Shown: in pieces, positions 24,561-33,769 of the stretch
Position numbering within the stretch: position 1 is the stretch's first letter
Layout: the number at the start of each line of letters is the position of its first letter
Translations under genes and position numbers: made by a program
The notes under the pieces: generated by a model
Database searches by the model: none
What the model was told of the DNA's origin: nothing
The model's input: the letters and a program-made list of their open reading frames with translations, nothing else
Origin: Kofleriaceae bacterium
GTDB lineage: Bacteria > Myxococcota_A > Polyangia > Haliangiales > Haliangiaceae
Direction of reading: 5' to 3'
DNA length: 64,000 bases
Assembly: GCA_020633495.1 (NCBI GenBank)
Contig: JACKDR010000001.1
Coordinates: 124,001 to 188,000 of the forward strand

Positions 24561-25945
24561 GCGCCCTCCCCGGCCGCGGCGCCGGGCCGACGCGCCCAGG
24601 TGTCGTCGTCGAGGCGCTCGAGATCGTCGCGCGGCAGCGACTCGAGCAGGCGCCAGCCGGCCGCGATCGTGTCGGCGATCGTCCGCCGGGTCGCGCCCTG
24701 GCCGACCAGCTCGCGCTCGAACCGGGTCGCGAAGCCGAGGGCGCGACGATCCGGATCGCTGAGCCCGGCCTCGCCGACGATCGTCGCCATCATCCGGGCC
24801 TCGCGGCCGCGCGCGTAGCTGGCGTACAGCTGGTCGGCCCAGCGCCGGTGCTCGCGCGCGGTCTTGCCGGCGCCGATGCCGGCGTTCATCAGCCGCGACA
24901 GCGACGGCAGCACGTCGATCGGCGGGAACACGCCCTGGGCGTGCAGCTCGCGCGACAGCACGACCTGGCCCTCGGTGATGTAGCCGGTGAGATCCGGGAT
25001 CGGGTGGGTGATGTCGTCGTCGGGCATCGTCAGGATCGGCAGCTGCGTCAGCGAGCCCGCGCGGCCCTGCAGCACGCCGGCGCGCTCGAACAGCGTCGCC
25101 AGGTCGGTGTACATGTAGCCGGGGTAGCCGCGCCGCCCCGGCACCTCGTCGCGCGCCGCCGCGACCTGGCGCAGCGTCTCGCAGTAGTGCGCGACGTCGG
25201 CCATGACCACGAGGACGTGCATGCCGGCCTCGAAGGCGAGGAACTCGGCCTGGGCCAGCGCGTAGCGCGGCGTCAAGAGCTGCTCGATCGTCGGATCGCG
25301 GGTCTCGTTGAGGTACAGCACGCTGCGCGCCATCGCCGGGCTGTCGCGGAACCGCTCGACGAACAGCCGGGTCTCGCGCGCGGTGATGCCGATCGCGGCG
25401 AACACCACCGCGAACGGCTCGCCGCCGCCGGCGCGGGCGTGCTCGACGATCTGCGCGGCCAGCTCCAGCGCCGGCAGGCCGGCGCCCGAGAACACCGGCA
25501 GCTTCTGGCCGCGGACCAGCGTATTGAGGCCGTCGATCGCGCTGACCCCGGTCTCGATGACGTCGCCGGGCGGGTGGCGCCGCGCCGGGTTCATCGGCGC
25601 GCCCCACACCGGCCGCAGCGCCTCGCCGATCGGCGCCGGCAGGCCGTCGAGCGGCGCGCCGACGCCGGTGAGCGTGCGCCCCAGCAGATCGCGCCCGACC
25701 GGCGCCTCGGCGACCGCGCCGGTCAGCGTGATCGTCACCCGCGCCGGCGACAGCCCCTGCGGATCCTCGAGGATCTGGATCACCGTGACGCCGTCGCCGG
25801 CGTCGATGACCTGGCCGCGCCGCGCCGGCTGCCCCGGCTGGGTCAGCTCGACGACCTCGCCCATCGCGGCGCCGCGGGCGTCGTCGAGGAACAAGAGCGC
25901 GCCGGCCAGGGCGCGCGCGCCGCGATGGTGGCGGACCGCGATCAC
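24557..25945 (-). CDS. ntpB: V/A-type ATPase subunit B (non-catalytic)
   Basis: 462 residues, the usual length. Alternates with subunit A in the hexameric head and shapes the nucleotide site without hydrolysing ATP itself. Diagnostic motifs: GRTLTGVGAPLDGLP, the degenerate P-loop region KLPVFSGAGLPALELAAQI, FAAIGITARETRLFV, RRGYPGYMYTDLATLFERAG, ILTMPDDDITHPIPDLTGYI and LPSLSRLMNAGIGAGKT. It starts with GTG overlapping the stop of subunit A by 4 nt. Gene order A-B-D matches the Enterococcus ntp and archaeal operons. Confidence 0.94.
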   Translation of the reverse strand: MIAVRHHRGARALAGALLFLDDARGAAMGEVVELTQPGQPARRGQVIDAGDGVTVIQILEDPQGLSPARVTITLTGAVAEAPVGRDLLGRTLTGVGAPLDGLPAPIGEALRPVWGAPMNPARRHPPGDVIETGVSAIDGLNTLVRGQKLPVFSGAGLPALELAAQIVEHARAGGGEPFAVVFAAIGITARETRLFVERFRDSPAMARSVLYLNETRDPTIEQLLTPRYALAQAEFLAFEAGMHVLVVMADVAHYCETLRQVAAARDEVPGRRGYPGYMYTDLATLFERAGVLQGRAGSLTQLPILTMPDDDITHPIPDLTGYITEGQVVLSRELHAQGVFPPIDVLPSLSRLMNAGIGAGKTAREHRRWADQLYASYARGREARMMATIVGEAGLSDPDRRALGFATRFERELVGQGATRRTIADTIAAGWRLLESLPRDDLERLDDDTWARRPGAAAGEGA

Positions 25946-27726
25946 GGGGCACCTCCCGCGGGCCGGCGGTGCAGCGCCGCGATCGCGGCCTCGACCGCGG
26001 CGGCGCGCGCCGGCAGCTCGTCGCCGGGGCCGGTCCGCAGCGCCGCGAACGCGCGCCGCACCGCGACCAGCTCGAGCTCGTCGATCGTGGCGCCGGCGTC
26101 GAGCGCGGCCTCGGCGGCGTCGAGCGTGGCGACCGCGAGCTGCGCCATGCACCCGGTCTTCTCGACCGACGACGACGCGTCGTTGGGGTCGAACGCGCTC
26201 TGCCCCAGCAGGTGCTCGCGCACCATGCGCGCGACCTCGATCGTCGCGCGGTCGCGATCCTGCAGGGCCTCGTGGCCGAGCAGGCCGGCGATCTCGCGCA
26301 GCTCGGCGTCGCGCTGCAGCAGCCCGAGCACGCGCGCGCGCAGCTCGGCCCACGGCACGCCGGCGCGCTCGGTCAGCCACGACGCGGTGGCGTCGACGTA
26401 CAGCGAGTAGCTGGTGGCCCAGTCGACCGCCGGGAACTGGCGCTTCTGGGCCAGCGCCGGATCGAGCGCCCACAGCCCGCCCGCGACCCGCAGCGACGCC
26501 TGGGTCACCGGCTCGGCGAAGTCGCCGCCCGGCGGCGACACCGCGCACACCAGCGACACCGCGCCGGTGCGCGCCGGCGTGCCGTGGACGCGGGCCCGGC
26601 CGGCCCGCTCGTAGAGCTGGCCGAGGCGGCTGGCCAGGTGGGTCGGGTAGCCCTCCTCGCCCGGCATCTCCTGCAGCCGCGCCGCGATGTCGCGCAGCGC
26701 CTCGGCCCACCGCGACAGGCTGTCGACCATGACCGCGACCCGGTAGCCCATGTCGCGGTAGTACTCGGCGATCGACACGCCGAGGTAGACCGAAGCCTCG
26801 CGCGCGACCACCGGCATGTTCGAGGTGTTGACGATCAGCACGGTGCGCTCCATGACCGGGCGGCCGGAGCGCGGATCGACCAGGCGCGGGAACTCCTGCA
26901 CCACCTCGGCCATCTCGTTGCCGCGCTCGCCGCAGCCGACGAAGACGACGACGTCGGCGGCGGCGTGGCGGGCCAGGCCGTGCTCGATCACGGTCTTGCC
27001 GGTGCCGAACCCGCCGGGCACCGCGATCGTCCCGCCCTCGGCGAGGGGGAACAGCAGATCAAAGACGCGCTGGCCGGTGACCAGCGGCCGGTCGGCGGGC
27101 AGCCGCTCGGCCACCGGGCGCGGCTGCCGCAACGGCCAGCGCTGGGCCAACCGCACCACCGTGCCGTCGCCGAGGCGGCCGACCGGCTCGTCGACGGTGA
27201 CGTCGCCGCCGCGCAGCTCGACGACCTCGCCGCCGGCGCCGGGCGGGACCAGGACGCGGTGCTCGAAGCCCGGCTGCTCCTCGACGACGCCGAGCAGGTC
27301 GCCGGCGGCGACCTGATCGCCGACCGCGGCGCGCGGCTCGAAGCGCCAGCGCCGCGCCGGATCGAGGGTCGGCGCCGCGGCGCCCGGCGCGACGAAGTCG
27401 CCGCTGGCCGCAGCCAGCTCGCGCAGCGGCCGGCCGACGCCGTCGAGGATCGCGCCGAGCAGGCCGGGGCCGAGCGCGACGGTCAGCGGCGCGCCGGTGG
27501 CCACCACCGGGGCGCCCAGCGCCAGCCCGGTGGTGTCCTCGTAGATCTGCAGCACCGCGGCGTCACCGGTGAACCGGATGATCTCGCCGAGCAGGCCGTG
27601 GGCGCCGACCCGGACCAGCTCGTAGAGCCCGGCGTCGCGCAGCGGCCGGGCCTCGGCGAGCGTGCCGGTGACCCGGGTCAGGACCGCGCCCGGCGTCGCG
27701 GTCGTCGTCGTCGTCGCGCTGGTCAT
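25942..27726 (-). CDS. ntpA: V/A-type ATPase subunit A (catalytic)
   Basis: 594 residues, typical for the catalytic subunit, which binds and turns over ATP at three sites. The P-loop is GGFGTGKT (Thr where many have Cys), the catalytic Glu lies in GCGERGNEMAEV, and the arginine-finger region lies in the partner B subunit. The family-specific non-homologous insert occurs at about 105-200, with LVPPGAGGEV. Also conserved: SNMPVVAREASVYLGVSIAE, MVDSLSRWAEALRDIA, EEGYPTHLASRL, SLVCAVSPPGGDFAEPV and KRQFPAVDW. The ATG overlaps the TGA of subunit F (ATGA). The N-terminus has a short Thr-rich extension. Confidence 0.95.
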   Translation of the reverse strand: MTSATTTTTATPGAVLTRVTGTLAEARPLRDAGLYELVRVGAHGLLGEIIRFTGDAAVLQIYEDTTGLALGAPVVATGAPLTVALGPGLLGAILDGVGRPLRELAAASGDFVAPGAAAPTLDPARRWRFEPRAAVGDQVAAGDLLGVVEEQPGFEHRVLVPPGAGGEVVELRGGDVTVDEPVGRLGDGTVVRLAQRWPLRQPRPVAERLPADRPLVTGQRVFDLLFPLAEGGTIAVPGGFGTGKTVIEHGLARHAAADVVVFVGCGERGNEMAEVVQEFPRLVDPRSGRPVMERTVLIVNTSNMPVVAREASVYLGVSIAEYYRDMGYRVAVMVDSLSRWAEALRDIAARLQEMPGEEGYPTHLASRLGQLYERAGRARVHGTPARTGAVSLVCAVSPPGGDFAEPVTQASLRVAGGLWALDPALAQKRQFPAVDWATSYSLYVDATASWLTERAGVPWAELRARVLGLLQRDAELREIAGLLGHEALQDRDRATIEVARMVREHLLGQSAFDPNDASSSVEKTGCMAQLAVATLDAAEAALDAGATIDELELVAVRRAFAALRTGPGDELPARAAAVEAAIAALHRRPAGGAP

Positions 27727-28055
27727 CGCAACCTCAGGCGGTAGCCGACCGACTGCCGCAGGATCTCCAGCAGCTCCTCCTCGGGCGCCGGCCCGGCCGC
27801 GCCGAGCGCCGGTCCCGGGAACGGCATCAGGATCGGCGTGCCGTCGCGGCGCAGCTGGCGCCGCAGCGGTGCCGGCAGCGCGTCGTAGAGCGCGCGCTCG
27901 ATCAGGATCACGCCGCCGTGATCGGCGCGGCGCGCCAGCCGCGTCACCGCCGCCGCCGCCGCCGCGCCGTCGGCGACCTCGGTGCACGCCAGGCCGGCCA
28001 GGCCCAGGCCCAGCGCCGCCGGGCGCCGCGCGATCGCGTGGATCGGCGCCTTCAT
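27723..28055 (-). CDS. V/A-type ATPase subunit F
   Basis: 110 residues, as expected for subunit F, a small Rossmann-like protein that sits on the rotor axle with D. The beginning (IARRPAALGLGLAGLACTEV) corresponds to the family pattern in which F reads the state of the rotor, and GGVILIERALYDALP matches the I-x-E region. The C-terminal stretch PILMPFPGP is conserved. It is linked by ATGA overlaps to both neighbours: its ATG to the stop of subunit C, its stop to the start of subunit A. In Enterococcus hirae nomenclature this position is ntpG. Confidence 0.85.
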   Translation of the reverse strand: MKAPIHAIARRPAALGLGLAGLACTEVADGAAAAAAVTRLARRADHGGVILIERALYDALPAPLRRQLRRDGTPILMPFPGPALGAAGPAPEEELLEILRQSVGYRLRLR

Positions 28056-29037
28056 CGGCCGCCTCCCATCGCGACCCGCCACGCGGCGCGGCGGACGCGC
28101 CGGACCTCGGCGCGGCGCCGCAGCACCAGCCACACCACCGCCGCCGGCCCGGCCGGATCGACGACGCGCAGCCGCCGCTGGGTCTCGAGGTGCCAGCGCA
28201 GCGCCGCGCGATCGAGCGCGTCGGCGTCGCCGCCGCGCAGCGCGCCGACCAGCGGCGTGCCGACGAAGACGCCGGCCAGGACGTCGCGCGCGCCCTCGAC
28301 TGGCCGGCCGCGGCGGCGCGGAACGCGGCGCGCCCGAGGTGGCCCCGCCCGGCACCATCGCGGCGGCGACGTCGACGTCGCCCCGCGCCGCCAGCATCAG
28401 CGCGGCGCCGGCGTTCTCGACGTCGACGACCTGGGCGACGTGGACCGCCAGCGGCCCGGCCGGGGCGCCGGCGCGGGCCCGCCGCGCGAACGCGCGCGCC
28501 ATCGCGTGCTCGGCCGCGTACAGGTCGACCGGCGCGTGCGCCAGCGGCGTCGCCAGCGCCGCGGCCAGCGGGTGACCTCGCCGGCGCAGCCGCGCCACCA
28601 GGTCGGCGGGCGAGGCCGCGGCGGCCAGCTCGCGCAGCTCGGCGTCAGGCAAGCGCGGCGTCGGGATCGCGGCGGCCAGGCGCGCCGCGATCGGCGCGCC
28701 GGCGGCGAGACCGCGGATCAGGGCGCGCAGGGCGCGCCGGTCCTCGTCGTCGAGGATCACCGCCAGCGCGCGCTCGGCGGCGGCGCCGGCGCCGCAGGCC
28801 CAGCGCGCCAGCGCGGTCAGATCGTCGCCGGCGCGGGCCAGCGCGGCGGCCTCGATCGCCCTCGGGCGAGCCGTCGCCGAGGATCGCGCGCGGGAAGCTG
28901 GCGCGATCGAGCGCGGCGACCAGCGCGCCGCGATCGGCGGCGTCGTCGACCGCGCCGAGCGCGTCGTCGTCGACGAGGTGGGTGCCCAGGCCGTGCGCCC
29001 GCGCCGCCACCGCGACCCACGTGCCGGCGCCGGTCAC
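28052..29037 (-). CDS. ntpC: V/A-type ATPase subunit C (V0D/AC39 type; two frameshifts)
   Basis: The position between E and F and the all-helical Ala/Leu-rich sequence identify the funnel-shaped subunit that couples the rotor ring to the central stalk. Coding starts at GTG 29037 (4-nt overlap with the E stop). It changes frame near 28860-28872 into AIEAAALARAGDDLTALARW, and again near 28300-28345 into VFVGTPLVGALRGGDADALD, ending in VWLVLRRRAEV and a TGA overlapping the F start. All three segments read as good protein, so two indels in GC runs are the likely cause. Total size after correction is about 328 residues, normal for the family. Confidence 0.75.
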
Positions 29038-29642
29038 GCCGCGCCCTCCCCGGCCGGCGTCGGCGCCGCGGCGGGCGCCGCCTCGACGCGCAGCCGCGGC
29101 CACCACCGCGCCAGCAGCGTCGTCAAGCGTCGCGTCGATCGTGACCCGGCCGCCGTCGAGCTCGACGCGCACGCCGGTCGTGACCTCAGGATCGGCGACG
29201 ACCCGCAGCGCTGGCGCCCCGGTCGCGGCGAGCCGCGCCTGCACCGCCGCCAGCCGCGCCGGCGCGCACCGGACCTCGCCCGCCGCGCCGCCGGCGCCGC
29301 GACCGCGCCGGCGACCAGCGCGTCGCGCAGCCGCGCCCCGGCGTCGCCGTCGAGCAGCCCCGGCAGCGCCGCCTCGAGCGCGGCGCGGACCCGCGCCAGG
29401 GCGGCGGCCCGCGCGGTCAGGACCTCGGCGTGGACCCGGCGCGCCACCGTCGCCACCGCCGCGTCGGCCTCGGCCTGGCGGCCGATGCGATAGGCCTCGA
29501 TCTCGGCGGCGGTGTCGGCGTCCCGGCGCGCCGTCGCGTCGGCGATCAGGCGCGCCGCGTCGACGCGCCCGGCCTCGCGGATCGCGTCGGCGTCGGCCGC
29601 GGCCTCGGCCTCGAGCGCGCGCAGGAGCTCGGCGATCGCCAT
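29034..29642 (-). CDS. ntpE: V/A-type ATPase subunit E (two compensating frameshifts)
   Basis: About 202 residues. The first 110 form the long N-terminal helix of the peripheral stalk (MAIAELLRALEAEAAADADA, then RRVHAEVLTARAAALARVRA). The globular C-terminal domain appears in another frame between about 29290 and 29120 (APARLAAVQARLAATG, RVELDGGRVTIDATLDD) and then returns to the original frame for LLARWWPRLRVEAAPA. The uninterrupted frame therefore contains an Arg/Ser-rich nonsense stretch, a sign of two opposing single-base errors. Subunit E pairs with the small helical subunit at 31766-32125 to form the stator stalk. Confidence 0.78.
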   Translation of the reverse strand: MAIAELLRALEAEAAADADAIREAGRVDAARLIADATARRDADTAAEIEAYRIGRQAEADAAVATVARRVHAEVLTARAAALARVRAALEAALPGLLDGDAGARLRDALVAGAVAAPAARRARSGARRRGWRRCRRGSPRPGRQRCGSSPILRSRPACASSSTAAGSRSTRRLTTLLARWWPRLRVEAAPAAAPTPAGEGAA

Positions 29643-29651
29643 GGCGCGACC

Positions 29652-29870
29652 TCAGCCCCCTCGCAGGACGATCAGCACCGCGACGACGAAGCCCAGGATC
29701 ACCATCGTCTCGGGGATGGCGACCAGCAGCACCGCGGTGGTGCGCAGCTCGGGCTTCTCGGCGAGCGCGCCCGCGACCGCCGCGCCGATGCGGGACTGGG
29801 CCCAGGCGGTGGCGAGCGCGCTGCCGGTGATGGCGAGGGCGGCTCCGACGGCGATCCACAGGGCTTCCAT
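29652..29870 (-). CDS. ntpK: V/A-type ATPase membrane rotor subunit K (c-type, single hairpin)
   Basis: 72 residues, two membrane helices joined by a short polar loop (LAEKPELRT). This is the F-type-like single hairpin rather than the duplicated 16-kDa form. The ion-binding Glu lies in helix 2 (AIPETMVILGF). Helix 1 holds a Gln (AWAQSRIG) exactly 15 residues before the loop Pro, as in the Na+-binding c subunit of Ilyobacter, and a Thr follows the Glu. These hint at Na+ but are not decisive. The start is supported by AGGAGG about 8 nt before the ATG at 29870. Multiple copies form the ring that rotates against subunit I. Confidence 0.88.
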   Translation of the reverse strand: MEALWIAVGAALAITGSALATAWAQSRIGAAVAGALAEKPELRTTAVLLVAIPETMVILGFVVAVLIVLRGG

Positions 29871-29880
29871 GACAGGCCTC

Positions 29881-31769
29881 CTAGGGGCTGGCGACCGATC
29901 CGGGGCTCCAGTGGGCGAACGGCTGGTACCGCCCACCGCCCGGACTGAAGAACGTGCCGAAGAACTCCACGTAGTGCAGGCGCAGGACGTGGATCGTCGG
30001 GCTGAACAGCGCGATCGCGAAGTTGACGAGGTGGAACAGCAGCGCGAAGACGACGCCGATCACCGCGCCGCCGAACGCGCCGACCATCCGGTTGGCGACC
30101 ACCGCGAGCATCACCGACGCGGTGCCCAGCGCCATGACGCGGGCGTACGACAGGACGTGCCCGACCGTGGTCAGGAGCTCGAGCAGCGCGGTCGCGCCCT
30201 CGAGCGCGATCAGGATCGGGAACGCGACCAGCAGCGCGACGATCGCGGGCGTGAACAGCGCGTGGGGCAGCAGCTCGAAGACGGTCGCCAGCGCCAGCGC
30301 GATCAGCAGGAGCATCAGCGCGGTCAGGCCGCGCCCGGCGGCCTCGCGCGGGTGGCCGCGCCGCGAGATCGCGGACACCACGAGCCCGAGCAGCATGTGG
30401 ACCAGGCCGAGCGCGATCGCCAGGCCCAGGAACGGCAGCACCGCGTCCTCGCGGTCGAGCCACAGCGGCCGCATGCCGAACCAGCGCTCGCCGAGGTCGC
30501 CGAACAGCTCGCCGTAGAGGACGCCGAAGATGATCATGTAGCTGGCGACCGCGGCCGCGATCTTGGCCAGGTCGCGGGCCAGGCCGCGACCCCGGCCCCG
30601 CGCGAACAGGATCGCCGCGATCGTCGCCAGCAACAGGCCGTAGCCGACGTCGCCGACGATGATGCCGAACAGCATCGGGAAGAACACCGCGACGAACGGG
30701 GTCGGGTCGACGCTGCCGTAGCGAGGCAGCGGCAGCATCGCGGTCAGCCGCTCGAACGGCTCGAAGACCCGCGGGTTGGTCAAGACCACCGGCGCCTCGG
30801 CGCCGCGCCAGTGGTCGCGCCCGACGGTCTCGACGACGACGGCGTCGCCGAGGCGGGCGTGCAGCTCGGTGGCGAGCGCGGCGCGGGCCCGCGCCGGCAC
30901 CCAGCCCTCGACGACGAACGCGCGCGCGGTCTCGGCCGCGACGCCGCGGGCCTCGAGCGCGAGCAGCTCGTCGTGGAGGCCGCGCCGGGCCCGCACCAGC
31001 TCGGCGCCGACGGCGTCCCGCAGCGCCGTCGCCGCGGCCTCGACCTCGGCGAGCTCGCGCTCGAGCTCGGCCAGGCGCGGCCGCAGCCGCGGCAGCGCGT
31101 CGATCAGCGGCGCGCCGGCGAGCCCGACCGGCACCGCGGCGCGCTCGACGGGCGCCGGCGAGCAGCCGGTCGACGACGTCGCCGCGGCCCTCCGGGACCA
31201 GCAGCAGCAGCGCCAGCTCGCCGCTGGGCAGGGCGTGCGATCGCAGCTCGCAGGCGCCGTCGAGCGTCCGCTCCAGCGCCTCGCGCAGCCGCGCCAGCGT
31301 GCCGGCGCCGCCGCGCTGCAGCCGCAGCAGGTGGGCCGCGAACCGCCGGTCGACGCGGTCGCCGCCGAGCAGCGCCTCGAGGTCGGCGACCAGCGGCGCC
31401 CAGGGCGCGCAGCGCGTCGCGCTCGTCGGTGAGCGCGCGGGCGCGGCGGTGCAGCCGGCCGGCGTCGCGCGCGTCCGGGCCGCCAGCCGCGCCGCCGCGC
31501 GCTGCGGTCGGCGCGGCGCCGCCGTCGTCGCCGCGCTGCCACGGCACGCCGAGCTCGGCCAGCGCGGTCAGCGCGACCTCGACCCGGGTCAGCACGCGAT
31601 CGACGTCGCGGTGACGACGTCGCTCGGCCGGCGACGCCTGGCGCCGCGGCAGCGCGTCGTCGGGCGGCGGCTCCAGGTGGACGGTGCCCAGATCCTGCAG
31701 CGCCGCGAGCGTGCGCGCGAGGTCGGCCTTGCGCCCCATCAGCCGCACGCGCGTCATCTCGATGATCAC
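29881..31769 (-). CDS. ntpI: V/A-type ATPase subunit I (stator a-subunit; frameshifts in the N-terminal arm)
   Basis: The membrane half (C-terminal, about 300 residues) is intact and typical: YGSVDPTPFVAVFFPMLFGI, VGDVGYGLLLATIAAILFA, IIFGVLYGELFGDLGERWFG, then GHVLSYARVMALGTASVML carrying the essential Arg for ion translocation, and a final pair of helices. The N-terminal cytoplasmic arm begins VIIEMTRVRLMGRKADL. It shifts frame near 31400 (into the DLEALLGGDRVDRRFAAHLL segment) and near 31160 (into VERAAVPVGLAG). GTG 31769 is chosen because it overlaps the upstream stop by 4 nt; ATG 31757 is an alternative. The corrected length is about 629 residues, normal for subunit I. Confidence 0.85.
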
Positions 31770-32125
31770 CCGGCCCCCTCGATCAGCGCGGCGAGCCGGA
31801 CGGCGAGCCGGCGGGCCTCGTCGGCGAGCGCGTCGCCGACCAGCGCGTCGTGGCGGCGACGCCCGGTCGCGCCCTCGGCCTCGAGCGCGGCGATCCGCGC
31901 GGCGGTGGCGGCGGCGATGCGATCGTCGACCGCGCGACACGCCGCCAGCAGGAGCCCGGCCCGCGCCCGCTCGGCGTCCTCGACCTCGGCCTGGGCGACC
32001 TCGCGCCGGGTCGCGGCCTCGGCGCGAGCCTCGGCGAGCAGGTGCTCGAGCCGTCGCTCGGTGTCGACGAGCGCCTCGAGGTCGGCCGCCGGTGCGGCCC
32101 TCGGCAGGTGCGCCTGACGGGCCAT
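31766..32125 (-). CDS. V/A-type ATPase peripheral-stalk subunit (H/G-like coiled coil)
   Basis: 119 residues, almost entirely charged helix (DTERRLEHLLAEARAEAATR, RREVAQAEVEDAERARAG). First gene of the operon, where Enterococcus ntpF and archaeal ahaH encode the partner of subunit E in the stator stalk. The identification rests on position, size and coiled-coil composition, since these subunits are poorly conserved. The stop overlaps the GTG of subunit I (GTGA). A -24/-12 type sequence lies at 32155-32140, which would leave only a few bases of leader. Confidence 0.72.
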   Translation of the reverse strand: MARQAHLPRAAPAADLEALVDTERRLEHLLAEARAEAATRREVAQAEVEDAERARAGLLLAACRAVDDRIAAATAARIAALEAEGATGRRRHDALVGDALADEARRLAVRLAALIEGAG

Positions 32126-32139
32126 CGCGTCCGCAAGGC

Positions 32140-32155
32140 TGCATCGGGCATGCCA
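32140..32155 (-). promoter_or_regulatory. Candidate sigma-54 promoter of the V-ATPase operon
   Basis: On the minus strand the sequence is TGGCATGCCCGATGCA: the GG and GC doublets are 10 nt apart and 11 of the 12 specified positions of TGGCAyG-N4-TTGCA fit, allowing C or T at the sixth base; ATGCA replaces TTGCA. Transcription would start about 5 nt before the ATG at 32125, so either the mRNA is nearly leaderless or the match is fortuitous. Confidence 0.4.
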
Positions 32156-32275
32156 CCGGTCGGACGCGCCCGCTGGCGCACTGGCCCGAGCTGAGGCCGC
32201 CGCGGCGGGCTCGGTAGCAAGCGTTGCGCGCGGTCCGCGGCCGCCGGGCACCGGTTGCGCGCGCCGCGACCGTGC

Positions 32276-32304
32276 TTGACGGCGCGCGGCCACGCTGGTC
32301 TGCT
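32276..32304 (+). promoter_or_regulatory. Sigma-70-like promoter of the SGNH lipoprotein gene
   Basis: TTGACG at 32276-32281 and TCTGCT at 32299-32304 are separated by 17 nt, and the second hexamer ends 6 nt before the ATG at 32311. The -10 is a weak match, but position and spacing repeat those at 20155-20184. Confidence 0.35.
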
Positions 32305-32310
32305 GCGCCG

Positions 32311-33714
32311 ATGTGCCCGCGTCGGCTCGCACTGACCACCGCCGCCACCGCGGCCGCCCTGGCCGCGACGGCGACGCTGGCGCTGGCGCTGACCGCGTGC
32401 GGCGACACCCGGGCCGACGCCGACGCCGCGGCCGCCACCGGCGACGCCGGCGTCGACGCGACGCCGCCGGATCCGGGGCCGACCCGCTACCCCGCCGACA
32501 CCCCACGCTCGCCGATCACCCCGGCGGTCGCGACCCGCCTGCGCGCGATCGCCGCCGCCGGTCCGGCCCAGCGCGATCGGATCTTCCTCAAGGCCGGCGC
32601 GTCGGGCACCGTCAGCCGCAACCTGTTGTACTGCCTCGCCGGTCCCGACCACCAGCCCGGCTACCGGATCGATCTCGACGGTCGCGACGCCCTGCAGCCC
32701 ACGATCGATCGCTTCCGCGCCGAGCTCGTCGCGGGCGACACGTCGTTCGATCGTCCGACCCTCGCCGCCGAGGTCGGCCGCACCGCGCGCTGGGTCCTGA
32801 CCGGCGCGCCGTCACCGCTCGACCAGGAGCTGGCGGCGACCACGCCGCGGTTTGCCTTCGTCAACTACGGCACCAACGACATGGAGGCCGCGACCAGCTA
32901 CGGCGCGGCGCTGGCGCCGTTCTGGGACGCGATGAACGAGCTGCTCGATCGCCTCGAGGCCGACGGCGTCGTGCCGATCATCACCGGGCTCAACCCGCGG
33001 AGCGACCGCGCCGAGGCGACGCGGTGGGTGCCGACCTGGGACGCCGTGACCCGCGCCCTGGCCGAGGCGCGTCAGCTGCCGTACTACAGCCTGTACCTGG
33101 CGTCGTCGCCCCTGGCCGACGCCGGCCTGCTCGGCGACGGCCTGCACGGCAACGTCCTGATCGAGGCCGGGGCCGCCCAGCCGTGCGTCTTCACCGCCGC
33201 CGGCCTGGCCTACAACTACGACGTCCGCAACCTGGCGTCGCTCGAGCTGCTCGACGCCACCAGCCGGATCGTCCTCGACGGCGCGGTCGCGCCCGACGTC
33301 GCGCCGCTGCCGCCGATCGCGGGCCAGGGCACGGCGGCGGCGCCGTTCGTCGTCGACCGCCTGCCGTTCACGCACACGTTCACGACCGTCGGCGGCGAGG
33401 CGCTCCGCGACGGCTACCCCGGCTGCGACGCCGGCCAGGACGAGAGCGGTCCCGAGATCGTGTACCAGCTCGACCTCGCCGCGCCCATCCGGTTCCGCGC
33501 GGTGGTCCTCGACGGCCCGGACGTCGACGTCGACGTCCACGTCCTGGTCGACGGCGCGTGCGTCGAGCGCGCCGACCACTACCTCGATCGCGCGCTGCCC
33601 GCCGGCTCGCACCGGATCGTCGTCGACAGCTTCGTCAGCGGCGGCGTCGCGCAGGCCGGCACCTACACGCTGGTGCTGCTGACCTGTGAGGTCGGCGACG
33701 CAGCCTGCGAGTGA
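32311..33714 (+). CDS. SGNH/GDSL-type hydrolase-like lipoprotein
   Basis: 467 residues. The signal sequence ends in a lipobox (LTAC, Cys30), followed by an Asp/Ala-rich linker. The central domain resembles an SGNH esterase: the block III-like FAFVNYGTNDME, PIITGLNPRSD, and a C-terminal GLHGN in the place of the usual DxxH catalytic pair. The block I Ser is not obvious: LKAGASGTVSRNLLYCL replaces GDS, so the esterase activity is uncertain. A C-terminal beta domain (about 350-467) resembles a pre-peptidase or carbohydrate-binding module (HTFTTVGGE, YQLDLAAPIRFRAVVLD). Probably exported and surface anchored. Divergent from the V-ATPase operon. Confidence 0.7.
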   Translation: MCPRRLALTTAATAAALAATATLALALTACGDTRADADAAAATGDAGVDATPPDPGPTRYPADTPRSPITPAVATRLRAIAAAGPAQRDRIFLKAGASGTVSRNLLYCLAGPDHQPGYRIDLDGRDALQPTIDRFRAELVAGDTSFDRPTLAAEVGRTARWVLTGAPSPLDQELAATTPRFAFVNYGTNDMEAATSYGAALAPFWDAMNELLDRLEADGVVPIITGLNPRSDRAEATRWVPTWDAVTRALAEARQLPYYSLYLASSPLADAGLLGDGLHGNVLIEAGAAQPCVFTAAGLAYNYDVRNLASLELLDATSRIVLDGAVAPDVAPLPPIAGQGTAAAPFVVDRLPFTHTFTTVGGEALRDGYPGCDAGQDESGPEIVYQLDLAAPIRFRAVVLDGPDVDVDVHVLVDGACVERADHYLDRALPAGSHRIVVDSFVSGGVAQAGTYTLVLLTCEVGDAACE

Positions 33715-33769
33715 GGGTCGCGAAAACATTGCGGGTGGCGCCGCCCCGGCCCGTGACCACATTGACCTC

